From the NCBI RefSeq assembly GCF_901538265.1, contig NZ_LR593886.1, forward strand, positions 1,488,001 to 1,552,000: DNA of 64,000 nt, in the 5' to 3' direction. Under the pieces are notes generated by a model. That model had not been told where the DNA came from, made no database searches, and saw only the letters and a list, made by a program, of their open reading frames with translations. Numbering within the stretch: position 1 is the stretch's first letter; each line of letters begins with the position of its first letter. Of this stretch, positions 50,230 to 59,628 are shown one piece after another. Both the position numbers and the translations under genes were made by a program. The stretch comes from Gemmata massiliana (GTDB lineage Bacteria; Planctomycetota; Planctomycetia; Gemmatales; Gemmataceae).

Positions 50230-52572
50230 ATGTTCGCACGCCTCGCCGCTCTGGTTCTCGTCGCTGCGGTCGCGGGTATCGGCGGGTGCTCGTACAACCC
50301 CGCCACGTTCCCGTACTGGCTCCCGCCCGGGCGCGTCGAGCAAACGCACGCGAAGCCCCGTGGGTTCGGCTACTTCCGCGACTTCGACCCGAAGGCGTGC
50401 CGCCTCGAAATCAAGCCGGGCGGCAACGCGACCGCGCCGCTCGGCTCGCAGATCGTGCTCGTCGCCACCGTGTACGACAAGGAAGGCGTGCCGCGCCGCG
50501 ACCGGCGCGTGGAGTGGATGATCGAGGGGCCGGGGAACATCGTCGAAGCGGACGAGTCCGGGTTCTTCGCCGGGCGCGGGTACAAGGTCGATAACAAGTA
50601 CGCGGTCACGTACACGTCTTACGTGCCGAAGAACATCACGCGCGGCAACGACGACCCGAAGGACGACGTGGCCGTCGAACCGGGGCAAACGTTCGTCGTC
50701 ATCAGCTCGGCGATTCCGGGCGAAACGGTCGTAACCGCTTACGCGCCGGAGGTCTTCAACTGGGACAACGGCCGTGTCGTCACGAAGGTGATGTGGGGCG
50801 ATTCGCGGTTCAAGTTCCCCGAGACCGCGACCGTGCGCATCGGGGGCGAAACCACGCTCGCGACCAGCATCAACCCCACCTCGGCGGACGCCGGGGGCAA
50901 CTTCCGCGTGCGGTACCGCGTGATCGGCGGTCCGCCCGCGGTTCTCGTGTCGAAGAACGGGGACGACACCACCGCGAGCCTGTCCGGGAGCGGCGGGAAG
51001 GAAGCCGAAGCGTTCACCGACACTAACGGTGAAGCGGCCGTGCGCCTCGTTCAGCGCGACCCGAAGGCGGGCAAGACGCGCGTCGCGGTCGAGGTCGTGA
51101 AGCCGCCCGAAAACGGCGTCGGCCCCGGCACGGTCGTCGGGCGGCGCGAAACGGTCATCGAATGGGCTACGTCCGAGGTGAAGCTCCATGTGGACGCTCC
51201 GCCCGTCGCAAGTGCGACCGGTACGTTTCCGGTCACGGTGACACTCGACAACATCGCCGGCGTGGATAGCCAAGACGCGCGTGTGCGGGTGACACTCTCC
51301 GACGGAGCGACGTTTTCGCGCAGCGAACCGCCGCCCGTTCGCCAGGACGAAAAGGATCGTGGTCTGATCTTCGATCTCCCGCCCGTGAACGGTAAGGGCA
51401 AGCAGTCGATCGTGCTCCAGGTGAAGCCCGCGAAGGTGGGGCAAGTCACGATCACCGCGGACGCCACCACCGCCGACAAAATGACGGCGAACACGAGCGC
51501 CGCGACGCGCATCGAGCAGGGGAAGCTGCAACTGGTGCTCGAAGTGCCGCCGATCGCGCTCGCCGGCGAGCGCATCCCGGGGCGCATTGCGGTCACGAAT
51601 AGCGGTGCGACGACGGCCGAGAACGTGAGCGTGTGGGCGCGATTCGATGAGGGCTTGCTCGCGGGCACGGCACGCAGCCCGGTCGAACTCAGCGCCGGCA
51701 CACTGGCACCGGGGCAAACGAAGACACTCGACCTGCCGCTCGTCGCCAAAATCACTGGCAAGTACGGCATTCGCGCCAACGCCACCGGCGACGGCAACCT
51801 CTCCGCTTCGGCCGATGCACTCTCGGTCGAAGTGCGCAAAGCCGAACTCGCGGTCACGGTCACCGGGCCGAAAGTCGCGTACCTGAACCAGCAGGTAGCC
51901 TGGTCCCTGACAGTAGCTAATCGTGGAGACGCTCCTGTATCGAACGCCGTGGTGCGAGCCACGCTTCCGCCCGAAGTGAAAGTCAGCACAGCCGACGGCG
52001 GGAGCATCGGGGCTAACTCGGTGGAGTGGAAGCTGGCAGAACTGGCATCGGGGGCTCAAAAGTCGTTCAAGATCGAGGGCGACGCGATCAAACTCGTCTC
52101 GCAAGCCGGTGTGGTCGTCTCCGTGGTCGCCGATGCGACAAACAACGGCAAGTCGGTGGGCACGCCGGTCGAAGGTCGGGCAGAAGCGCCACTCGCTGTG
52201 ATCGGCACCCCTGCCCTTTCACTCGAACTCGCCACACCGCCCGGGCTGACGGAAGTAGGCAAACGGATTCGGTTCCAGATCCGCGTGAAGAACCAGGGCA
52301 CTGTTTCCGCCCGCAACATCGCCGTTGCTGCCCTCGCTCCGCCAGAACTGAAGCCGGCGCGGGGCTCCGGGCCGTCCGAAGGGCGCATCGACAGCACCGG
52401 CCGCGTCGTGTTCCCGACAGTGGAGGAGCTGCAACCGGGGCAAACGCTCACCTTTAACGTGGACGTCGACGCCACTCAGACGGGAGACGCCCGGTTCACC
52501 GCGGAAGTGAAAGCCGCTCACCTCCGCAACCCGCTGAAGGAAGAACAGTCCATCCGCGTGACCGGGAAATAG
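50230..52572 (+). CDS. Large lipoprotein with DUF11-like repeats
   Basis: A 780-residue protein. ATG at 50230 gives MFARLAALVLVAAVAGIGGCS with lipobox GIGGC. The first third has an Ig-like region (ATVYDKEGVPRRDRRVEWMIEGPG); later come CARDB/DUF11-type domains: LELATPPGLTEVGKRIRFQIRVKNQGTVSARNIAVAALAPPEL and VTGPKVAYLNQQVAWSLTVANRGDAPVSNAVVRATLPPEV. Such proteins are common on the planctomycete envelope. Likely outer-membrane attached. The start excludes the repeat mosaic upstream. Confidence 0.85.
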   Translation: MFARLAALVLVAAVAGIGGCSYNPATFPYWLPPGRVEQTHAKPRGFGYFRDFDPKACRLEIKPGGNATAPLGSQIVLVATVYDKEGVPRRDRRVEWMIEGPGNIVEADESGFFAGRGYKVDNKYAVTYTSYVPKNITRGNDDPKDDVAVEPGQTFVVISSAIPGETVVTAYAPEVFNWDNGRVVTKVMWGDSRFKFPETATVRIGGETTLATSINPTSADAGGNFRVRYRVIGGPPAVLVSKNGDDTTASLSGSGGKEAEAFTDTNGEAAVRLVQRDPKAGKTRVAVEVVKPPENGVGPGTVVGRRETVIEWATSEVKLHVDAPPVASATGTFPVTVTLDNIAGVDSQDARVRVTLSDGATFSRSEPPPVRQDEKDRGLIFDLPPVNGKGKQSIVLQVKPAKVGQVTITADATTADKMTANTSAATRIEQGKLQLVLEVPPIALAGERIPGRIAVTNSGATTAENVSVWARFDEGLLAGTARSPVELSAGTLAPGQTKTLDLPLVAKITGKYGIRANATGDGNLSASADALSVEVRKAELAVTVTGPKVAYLNQQVAWSLTVANRGDAPVSNAVVRATLPPEVKVSTADGGSIGANSVEWKLAELASGAQKSFKIEGDAIKLVSQAGVVVSVVADATNNGKSVGTPVEGRAEAPLAVIGTPALSLELATPPGLTEVGKRIRFQIRVKNQGTVSARNIAVAALAPPELKPARGSGPSEGRIDSTGRVVFPTVEELQPGQTLTFNVDVDATQTGDARFTAEVKAAHLRNPLKEEQSIRVTGK

Positions 52573-52986
52573 CGAAGGGACCGCGTTCGGAAGTGTTTGG
52601 TGGATTTCGCAACGCAGGTGTTTTGCAGGATCGCACAACGCCTGTATTGAAACAGCGCGATTTACCCCCCTGGCACGGTCCCGTATTGCCCCGAGAAGAT
52701 TGCTGAATTATTTTTCCGCTACTCAAGTCGTTCAGAAATAAAGACTTAACAAAGTAGACATGCGGAGTGGGTCGCGATTGGCACCGCGCGTGCTTTACCT
52801 TGTGTCGAGTCGGTATGCGAGTCCCGACTCAAGAAAGACATCACTCCAAACACGGGCACGGGAATAGTCGGGGTATGCGAGTCCCCCGACCGAATCCCGT
52901 GCCCCACTTCTTTTTCCAGCGCCAATTTGTCACAATTGCACACTTCAGGTTGAAAATCTCCCCGTAAGCCCGTTGCGGAGATTGAA
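52573..52986. other. Intergenic gap
   Basis: This 414-base gap has no gene. GTATGCGAGTCCC occurs twice (about 52812 and 52874) in small hairpins. It is otherwise unremarkable. Confidence 0.4.
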
Positions 52987-53508
52987 GTGGCCGCGGTCAC
53001 TCTTCACGTCTTGGACCTAATTGGTCCCTGCGAATCGTGGCCCGCTGACGACCAAGGCAACGCGGTCGTTCATTTTCCGGCCGATGCCGTTGAACTGTCA
53101 AAAGAGCTGCGAAGATTCTGGATTTACGTGCTCCTGATGGCCGTCAGGGACAACGCGACCTCTGTGCATTGCCATTCTGAACCGGCGTCCGGCCTCGCGG
53201 CGGTGTACTACGTCGTGAAAGACGTTCGCTACGAGTTCATTCCCCCACCACCCGGTTACGCGACCGCACTCCTTGCCGTGGCCCGGGCGCTGTTCGCGCC
53301 ACCTCGTCGCCGGTTCGCACTGTTCAATCGCCGTAAGCCCGACGTAACGACCGCTTCGACGGTCACCATTGACTTGGGTGGCAACTCGATTGTTTGGGAC
53401 GCGGTGTGCTGGTCGGTCGGAGTTCGGGCCGGTGTTGAATTGTACCGTACCGAACCGTTTGGTCGCCCAGGAATTAGTGGGATGAGTGCCAGACACCCGT
53501 GCGGGTGA
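52987..53508 (+). CDS. Hypothetical protein, 173 residues
   Basis: GTG at 52987 opens a frame with globular text: VTLHVLDLIGPCESWPADDQGNAVVHFPADAVELSKELRRFWIYVLLMAVRDNATSVHCHSEP and GLAAVYYVVKDVRYEFIPPPPGYATALLAVARALF. It has no signal peptide and no motif that I know. GGAG precedes the start. Confidence 0.6.
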   Translation: MAAVTLHVLDLIGPCESWPADDQGNAVVHFPADAVELSKELRRFWIYVLLMAVRDNATSVHCHSEPASGLAAVYYVVKDVRYEFIPPPPGYATALLAVARALFAPPRRRFALFNRRKPDVTTASTVTIDLGGNSIVWDAVCWSVGVRAGVELYRTEPFGRPGISGMSARHPCG

Positions 53509-53808
53509 TGCGAGTGCCCGGAGTTGGGAAACTCCCCCAATTGGCGACCTTTCGCCCCAATTTACTCATTTTTGGGCCTACTTTTCTCCCTCACATCACG
53601 CGGTTCGACCACGAAACACTTGGAATTCCGCGGTGCCGGCCCTGTATCACCTGCGGTTGACACGTTTCCGCAGTTCGCTTAAAGATGCCGCCCGAACGAA
53701 CCGACGGGGTTGGCTCCGGATTCGGACCAGAGCACCGACCCTGCCCCAAACGGTCAAGAACGACCGCGTCGGACCGTCGAGACATCGCCTATCACGGAGG
53801 GTTACCGC

Positions 53809-54444
53809 ATGATTCGTCGAACCTGGATCACCCGCCTGTTCACCGCGGCCGTCGCGATCGTGGTCAGCACCGGGACCGCCAGCGCCGGGCTCCTGCCCGT
53901 TTCGGTCACCGTTCAGCCGGAAGCCGGAAACTTCCGTTGGACGTACTCGGTGGTGCTGCCCACCGACATGAAGCTGCAAGCCGGCAACTACTTCACCATC
54001 TACGACTTCGCCGGGTACCAGGCCGGGTCCGCGGGTGTGTCGGCCACCTCGCCCGACGACACCTTCGCGCAGTACTGGACGGTCAGCACCACGAACGTCG
54101 GCCCGACCCCGGACCGGCTGAACCCGCAGGACGACCCGAACATCGCGAACCTGACGTTCACCTACAACGGGCCGACCATTCCGGCCGGCAAGCTTACTCT
54201 GGGGAACTTCTCCGCGACCTCGGTGTACGGTGAAACCGCCGAGAGCTTCTTCACCGCGACGAACCCGCAAGCCGAGAACGGGGTCACCGACAACAACATC
54301 ACCAACACGCTGGTGCCGAAAGGTGACGGCGGCCCGGTGGTGGGCAGCCCGGAACCGGCTACCCTGGTCCTCGCGGGCCTCGGCCTGCCGCTGCTCGGCC
54401 TCCGCCGCGTGCTGCGTCGCAAGGGCACCCCGGTCGTTGCCTAA
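53809..54444 (+). CDS. PEP-CTERM sorting-domain protein
   Basis: A 211-residue exported protein; ATG at 53809 has GGAGG at 53796-53800. Signal peptide MIRRTWITRLFTAAVAIVVSTGTASAG. A beta-rich body (GNFRWTYSVVLPTDMKLQAGNYFTIYDF) is followed by the C-terminal sorting signal: SPEPATLVLAGLGLPLLGLRRVLRRK, with a Pro-Glu-Pro motif, a membrane helix and basic tail. It should be processed by an exosortase, whose gene is not in the window. Confidence 0.9.
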   Translation: MIRRTWITRLFTAAVAIVVSTGTASAGLLPVSVTVQPEAGNFRWTYSVVLPTDMKLQAGNYFTIYDFAGYQAGSAGVSATSPDDTFAQYWTVSTTNVGPTPDRLNPQDDPNIANLTFTYNGPTIPAGKLTLGNFSATSVYGETAESFFTATNPQAENGVTDNNITNTLVPKGDGGPVVGSPEPATLVLAGLGLPLLGLRRVLRRKGTPVVA

Positions 54445-54473
54445 GTGACGTCGGATCGCACTGTGCTATCACC

Positions 54474-54510
54474 GAACCCCTGGGCGTCATCGTCCAGGGG
54501 TTCTGCTTTT
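54474..54510 (+). terminator. Terminator of the PEP-CTERM gene
   Basis: GAACCCCTGG (54474-54483) pairs with 54494-54503, followed by TGCTTTT. It lies 30 bases after the stop. Confidence 0.75.
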
Positions 54511-54526
54511 GGGGTGCGGGAGCGTC

Positions 54527-55648
54527 TCACACGAGCACTTCGGCTTCCGGGAACCGGCCCTTCAACGCGGTGCGGTGCGAATCGCTCAGGTAGTTGTTCC
54601 GCAGATCGAGGTAGTACAACTTCAGCCGCGCCGGGTCCGAATCGACCAACTCGTAGACCGCGCTCGCGGTCAGGCCGTTGTTCGCCAGCCTCAACCACCG
54701 GAGCGGCGACGGCGTCGGGCGCCGACTCGTGCCCGCGACGATCTCCCCCACGCCCGCGTCGCTCACGCCCTGGCCACCCAGGTCGAGCACTCGGAGCCGG
54801 TCCCACGGAATGGTCCAGCCCAGATCCAGGCGGGTTAGTGGACCGGGGCCACCTGACTCCCGGTGCCACACGCACCGCAATTCCTCTACCGCACGCAGGC
54901 ACCTGCTCGCAAGTACCTTCTGGATCTGATCCGACGGAAACGTGATAAAACTCACGTCGAGTCGAGTGAGGCGCCGATGATCGGCACACGGGAGCGCTTC
55001 GGCCAGTACGCGGGAAAGATGCACATTGTCGGCGAGATCGAGTCCCGTCAGCGCCGGGAACGCCGATCCTGCGATAAGTGCCCGAAACCAAGAAACCGGT
55101 ACCGGTAGCTTCCGCAAGTTCAGATCGGTCAGTTGGTTCAGGTGCCGGCACGCGGCTAGTGGATCGAAGTAATCCGTGGTGTTCTCGAGTTTACTGAAAT
55201 CGAGCTTCCTCACCCGTGTCATTTGAGGGGAGTTGAACAGTGGCTCAAGTGAAACGGGGTCTACCATTCGCGTGAACCGCTCCACGAGAAGGGAGCGAAT
55301 CGGCGCGGTGGCGAACAGCGCCGGGGCACTTTGTACGAACGTGGCCGCGTTCACACCCACATGCTCGATGAACCCGCGCGCGAACCGGTGGTCGGTGATG
55401 CGTTCCGAGAGCGCCCGGGTCCATTCTCCTCGGTAGCGGTTCAGTAGCTCCTGAGCTGCGGCTTCCAGTTCCCGCGCACGGGGGCTGAACGCCTCCTGCT
55501 GTGCGGCCTCCACTTGCAGGCGGATGAACTCCCCGCGGTCCGGCACGCCGTTGTCCTTCAGCCAGTCCGCGAGCATGAGGCGCGGGATGTCCTCCTCCGG
55601 GTTCGCGGTGATAGCGGCGAGCAGCGATTCGCGGTCGCTCAGAGACAT
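54527..55648 (-). CDS. TIGR02996-domain protein with leucine-rich repeats
   Basis: A 373-residue cytoplasmic protein. Residues 1-47 are the Gemmata repeat-companion domain (LLAAITANPEEDIPRLMLADWLKDNGVPDRGEFIRLQVE). The rest has leucine-rich repeats: LNQLTDLNLRKLPVPVSWFRALIAGSAFPALTGLDLADN and DRLRVLDLGGQGVSDAGVGEIV. Such proteins occur in large numbers in Gemmata relatives; function unknown, probably protein binding. Confidence 0.9.
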   Translation of the reverse strand: MSLSDRESLLAAITANPEEDIPRLMLADWLKDNGVPDRGEFIRLQVEAAQQEAFSPRARELEAAAQELLNRYRGEWTRALSERITDHRFARGFIEHVGVNAATFVQSAPALFATAPIRSLLVERFTRMVDPVSLEPLFNSPQMTRVRKLDFSKLENTTDYFDPLAACRHLNQLTDLNLRKLPVPVSWFRALIAGSAFPALTGLDLADNVHLSRVLAEALPCADHRRLTRLDVSFITFPSDQIQKVLASRCLRAVEELRCVWHRESGGPGPLTRLDLGWTIPWDRLRVLDLGGQGVSDAGVGEIVAGTSRRPTPSPLRWLRLANNGLTASAVYELVDSDPARLKLYYLDLRNNYLSDSHRTALKGRFPEAEVLV

Positions 55649-56698
55649 GCTCGAACGGCTCCCTCAACGCGCGACGAGAAACGGCCCGCTCACTCCGTCC
55701 CGTTGCGAACCGTAGGCGACTTTAGGGTTCAGTTCGCGGTACGCGGACCGTCATTTCGCATTACGCCTGAATAATCTGCGTCGCTCACCCCGATTCGGCT
55801 ACCAAATACGGATTGTACTCGCGCGAACCCGGCGATCGCACTCGCAATGCGCAAAAGTGTCGTTTCAGCCCATCTGCGCCAAATCACTACTCCTCCGTTT
55901 ACCGTGTGAGTGCTGCAAAACATTAATATTTGCTGACGTTCACGCGCCCAATTGCCCGGCCGAACAGTGCGTATCTCTTGTGGTTTCCGCGGCTTATAGT
56001 GATGGCTAACAAACGCTAACGTTTTGGCCGCCAGTGACCCTCCCGCCGACACTAACCGCCCTTTCGTGCCACAACCCAATTATACGCTCGGTATGTGTTC
56101 AAGTGTTCATATTCTCGGGGGTTGTATTTATTAGAGGGAAACAAGTTTCCAATGTAGCAACTCGCGTCTCGCTAGTGTCGATCTGATTGTCTTTTGTTCC
56201 TCGGCAGAGGCGGTAGGTGTAGGGCGATCCGATCGCACACGTCAGCTATCGAAGGCGAGCGCGGTGTGTTCGTTCTCATTTTTGGCGCCGGTGCCATGCG
56301 TATTCGTGGTGCAGAACCTCGCATCAGAGTACGTAATAATGGCGCCGGGGCGCACGTATCGGTCGCTCGCGCACCTTATTATGCTATGATAATTCTTGTT
56401 AACGTCCTGCAAAGCATAAGGTGCGCGCACATTCGGCTGTTGGTTCGCTCCTTATTCGGGCAAGACGTGGCTGCCGAAAATATGAAAATCGAGAACATGA
56501 ACGAAGAATTATTCACGAAAATTTCCCGTTAGAGCCGCCGAAATCGTGCGCCGCGTTCGCTTACCTTGTAAGCGCGGTACGGTGATTGCGTATCCCCTTC
56601 TAGCCCGCGACAAACTTCTCCCCGGTTTCGTCACGTCCTCGCGCCGCCACCCAAGGGCGGTGTCCGGTCTTTTCCGCTCACGTTCTGAGAGGTTCACA
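55649..56698. other. Kilobase intergenic gap, AT-richer
   Basis: The 1050-base gap is less GC-rich than its surroundings, most clearly from 56090 to 56520. It contains GGCTAACAAACGCTAAC (about 56003) and the stem-loop at 56368-56427. A frame at 56194-56532 has no protein-like features and I do not call it a gene. Confidence 0.5.
56368..56427. repeat. Stem-loop in the AT-rich gap
   Basis: CGCGCACCTTAT (56368-56379) pairs with ATAAGGTGCGCG (56416-56427) around 36 bases. The stem is 12 bp and the loop AT-rich (ATGATAATTCTTGTTAACG). It could be a 5' leader of the downstream DUF1559 gene or a small RNA; nothing proves either. Confidence 0.4.
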
Positions 56699-57661
56699 AT
56701 GCCGGTTGGTGCGATTGCCTCCCTGTCACCGTTTTCTGCCCCTCGTCACACCCACACAACCACGCGCGCTCCGCAAAGGACGCGCACCGCGTTCACGCTG
56801 ATTGAACTGTTGGTGGTGATCGCGATCATCGCGATCCTGATCGGGCTCCTGCTCCCCGCCGTGCAAAAGGTCCGCGACGCCGCGGCCCGTATGAGCAGCC
56901 AAAATAACTTGAAGCAAATGGGCCTCGCGATGCACAATCTCGCGGGCAACCAGTCCGACCAGTTTTGCGCCGGGTGGGGCGGTCAGCGTACCACCACGAG
57001 CACCGGCGACCCCGTGCGGCCGTGGACGTGGCACATCCTGCCCTACATCGAGCAGGATAACGCTTCCAAGAACGCCGCAACGACCACGGTCATCAAAACC
57101 TTCACGGCCCCGAACGATGCCTCGTTCGTCAGCGGGCAACCGCTCACCAGCTACTCGGGCAACGGGCTGGTGCTGGGGATCGTGAACCCGCTCGGCGTCG
57201 CCCCGGTCGTTAATACGGGTACCCCGTCGTACATGGCTAAGCTGTACAGCATGAACTCCCCGGGCGACGGCACCTCGAACACCGTGCTGTTCGCGGAGCG
57301 GTACGCGGTGACCACGACGGGCAGTGGGACCGTTACGTACAGCGGTGTGGCCGGCGCCACGCCGCAAGCCACTCTCACGCACGTGTATGGTCAGCACCTC
57401 TGGTTCCCGACCGGCGCGACCCCGTCCCAGGTCGTGTTCCTGCCGCAATACATTGCGTCCCCGGTCCAACCGTTCCCGTTCCAGAGCAAGCCGGCCAGTA
57501 ACATCGCTGATGACCGCGTGCCGCAGGGCATGTCGTCCGGCACGATGAGCGTCGCCATGTGCGATGGCAGCGTGCGCGGCGTGTCCTCCAGTGTCAGTAA
57601 CCAGACCTGGGTTTTCGTTTGCGACCCGTATGACGGCAACGTCCTCCCGTCGGACTGGTAA
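56699..57661 (+). CDS. DUF1559 pseudopilin-like protein, second copy
   Basis: A 320-residue protein from ATG 56699 (GAGAGG before it). The leader is long (29 residues, [20 protein letters not shown]...) and ends [16 protein letters not shown], so the residue before FTLIE is Ala rather than Gly; prepilin peptidases tolerate this less well. The helix [16 protein letters not shown], linker [18 protein letters not shown] and tail [11 protein letters not shown] follow. The His of the usual H-x9-DG tail is not visible here. Its partner lipoprotein is missing, unlike the copy at 27691. Confidence 0.9.
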   Translation: MPVGAIASLSPFSAPRHTHTTTRAPQRTRTAFTLIELLVVIAIIAILIGLLLPAVQKVRDAAARMSSQNNLKQMGLAMHNLAGNQSDQFCAGWGGQRTTTSTGDPVRPWTWHILPYIEQDNASKNAATTTVIKTFTAPNDASFVSGQPLTSYSGNGLVLGIVNPLGVAPVVNTGTPSYMAKLYSMNSPGDGTSNTVLFAERYAVTTTGSGTVTYSGVAGATPQATLTHVYGQHLWFPTGATPSQVVFLPQYIASPVQPFPFQSKPASNIADDRVPQGMSSGTMSVAMCDGSVRGVSSSVSNQTWVFVCDPYDGNVLPSDW

Positions 57662-58063
57662 GATGTTGCACTCGGGACGCCTCATTTGAGCTGTCTTTGT
57701 AGCCGGCCATTCGCTCTGTTGACGTGGTGCGCTTGGTGTTTCAGTGGGCCGGGTCAAAGGCTCGTGGGAACGATCCCGCGGGCATCTGACCCGGCCCACG
57801 AACAAAACGTACCTTCGTAACACTTCGCGCGATTCCATCACATCTAAAAGCTCCGTACTTTCCGCAATTTGGTGAGCATTTCCGGGCGATCCCAAATACC
57901 TCCTGCGAAGTGGAGGCGTGCGCGCCGGCCGTGACCGCTTGCAAGCCTCTCACGATTGAGGGATAACGGGTCGCAGTCACTCGCTGCGGCACCGGTGCTT
58001 TTCACGGCGCGAACTTTCGCGGTCGTTGCGGCTGGTGACCTTTATCGGTCACGAGGGGCCAGG
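57662..58063. other. Intergenic gap after the second DUF1559 gene
   Basis: This 402-base gap has a strong hairpin at 57744-57799 (separate entry) and TGTAGCCGGCC near 57699, a fragment of the repeat seen at 21900-21976. No gene is seen. Confidence 0.4.
57744..57799 (+). terminator. Long hairpin after the second DUF1559 gene
   Basis: GTGGGCCGGGTCA (57744-57756) pairs with 57787-57799 and an inner stem (GCTCGTGGGA/TCCCGCGGGC) extends it, giving a rod-like hairpin. No T-run, so either terminator or intergenic repeat. Confidence 0.5.
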
Positions 58064-58600
58064 ATGTCGGCGTGGTTCACTGTGTACAGCCCGCAGTCAC
58101 TCCAGCACGTTACACCTGCCGATGTCTCGGCCTACCTACGGGGGCCGAAGGTGGATTGGTACATCCTTGCCGAGGCGTTCGGGATCGAGGACGAAGCGGT
58201 CGTCGAGCGAGCCGCCTCCGCTCTGCGCGTCGGGGCCGCTGCTGGTAACCTTGGGGAGTGGTTCCGGGTCCGCTACCGGCCGGCGCGGGGCCGACCGCTG
58301 GACGTGTACCGGTGGGTCGATCAAGCGCGGGTACAGGAAGAACTGGCGGAGGCGCGGGCCGAGCGACTCGCGGGCCAGTCGGGGCGCGGGGCGACTGCTG
58401 TCCGAAAGGCCCTGGTGGAAATCGTCGAAGTAGCGGCCGTGGAGTTGGGACTGGTTCACTTGGAGGACATGGGGCTGGTCATTGCTGGCCAGGTGGCCGA
58501 GTATCTGGCTGACGTTTGCGGCGGGGTCATCTGCGACACTAATGACGAGTGGTGGACCGTGCGCAAAGGCGTGGCCCGGTTGCTGCTCGGTCGCTCGTGA
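58064..58600 (+). CDS. Hypothetical protein, 178 residues
   Basis: ATG at 58064 (MSAWFTVYSPQSLQHVTPADVSAYLRGPKVDWYILAEAFGIEDEAVVERAASAL). The text is globular, with two parts: an N-terminal helical part and FRVRYRPARGRPLDVYRWVDQARVQEELAEARAERL. I see no known family. No signal peptide. Confidence 0.6.
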   Translation: MSAWFTVYSPQSLQHVTPADVSAYLRGPKVDWYILAEAFGIEDEAVVERAASALRVGAAAGNLGEWFRVRYRPARGRPLDVYRWVDQARVQEELAEARAERLAGQSGRGATAVRKALVEIVEVAAVELGLVHLEDMGLVIAGQVAEYLADVCGGVICDTNDEWWTVRKGVARLLLGRS

Positions 58601-58740
58601 GGTGCCGAGCGCGGTCGTGCCCTATCGTGTCCCCATTGGCGGAAGGAGATCCCGACGCCGGTCACGAGCAAACGAAAGCTGGACAATTCCGCAGGTCCGG
58701 CGGATACTGGACACACCCGCCGTGCCCGGAGACTCTCCAC

Positions 58741-59556
58741 ATGCGAGCCGCGATGTTCGTTCTGGTTGCGGGATTGGCGCTGGCGCTCCCGTCTGCCGTT
58801 GTGCGTGCAGATGACCCGCCGAAGGGGTGGGAGTTCACGGGCCGGACGCAGACCGCTACCGCCGAGGTGCGGGCGCAGGTGACGGGACACCTGACCCGAG
58901 TTGCGGTTCGGGAAGGAGAGCCGGTCGGGAAGGGAGATCTGCTGGCCGAGGTTGATTCACGACCGTACCGACTCGCCCTGAGCGCAGCTCAAGCGCGGCT
59001 GAAAGTGGCCGAGGCCAAGTTGCAGATGGCCAAGATTGCGGCCGCTAATGCCAAGAGGCTACTGGAGAACAAGGTAATTAGCCCGGACGAACTGGGCCTG
59101 AACGCGGCGGCGGAGGCCGAAGCGACGGCCGCACTGATCGTGGCGAAGGTGGAAGTGGAGCGGGCCGAACTGACCCTGTCGTGGACGCGGGTCACGGCTC
59201 CGTTCAGCGGCCGGGTGAGCCGCATTCCGGCCACCGAGGGCGGCCTCGTCACCGCCGACCAGACGCACATCCTGACCGTCGTGGCCACCGACCCGATGTA
59301 CGTCTCCTTTAACGTGCCCGAGTCCATCCTTTTGCAACTGCGCCGCGACGGGCAGGCCGAACCAAGTAAGTTGAGCGTGGCGGTCGGGTTCGCGGGCGAT
59401 AAGGGGTTCCCCCACGAGGCGAAGCTGGACCTGATCGCGCCGGAGGTCGATCCGAAGACGGGGACCTCGCGGTTCCGGGCCACGATCTCGAATCCGAAGG
59501 AGCTTTTCTCGCCCGGGATGTCCGCTCGCGTTCGCCTCACCCCGCCAACCAAATAG
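58741..59556 (+). CDS. Orphan membrane-fusion/efflux adaptor (HlyD/RND type)
   Basis: A 271-residue periplasmic adaptor. ATG at 58741 opens into signal peptide MRAAMFVLVAGLALALPSAVVRAD. The biotinyl-lipoyl part is VRAQVTGHLTRVAVREGEPVGKGDLLAEVDSRPYRLALSAAQARLKVAEAKLQMA, then a hairpin and TLSWTRVTAPFSGRVSRIPATEGGLV. VDPKTGTSRFRATISNPKELFSPGMSARVRL is the RND adaptor ending. It is somewhat shorter than typical adaptors, and no RND pump or outer-membrane factor gene is adjacent, so its partner must be elsewhere. Confidence 0.85.
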   Translation: MRAAMFVLVAGLALALPSAVVRADDPPKGWEFTGRTQTATAEVRAQVTGHLTRVAVREGEPVGKGDLLAEVDSRPYRLALSAAQARLKVAEAKLQMAKIAAANAKRLLENKVISPDELGLNAAAEAEATAALIVAKVEVERAELTLSWTRVTAPFSGRVSRIPATEGGLVTADQTHILTVVATDPMYVSFNVPESILLQLRRDGQAEPSKLSVAVGFAGDKGFPHEAKLDLIAPEVDPKTGTSRFRATISNPKELFSPGMSARVRLTPPTK

Positions 59557-59628
59557 ACAAAGTGATTTGACCTACTGCCACACGACTCTGGATCAGAACC
59601 GCGCGGACCTCGCTGCCGTGTCGCGCGG

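Noticed and set aside
50173..52104. 643-codon minus-strand frame opposite the DUF11 lipoprotein
   Set aside because: Antisense shadow with Arg/His-rich text; the plus-strand lipoprotein is well supported.
56194..56532. 112-codon frame in the AT-rich gap
   Set aside because: No ribosome site, no protein-like pattern and overlap with a stem-loop.
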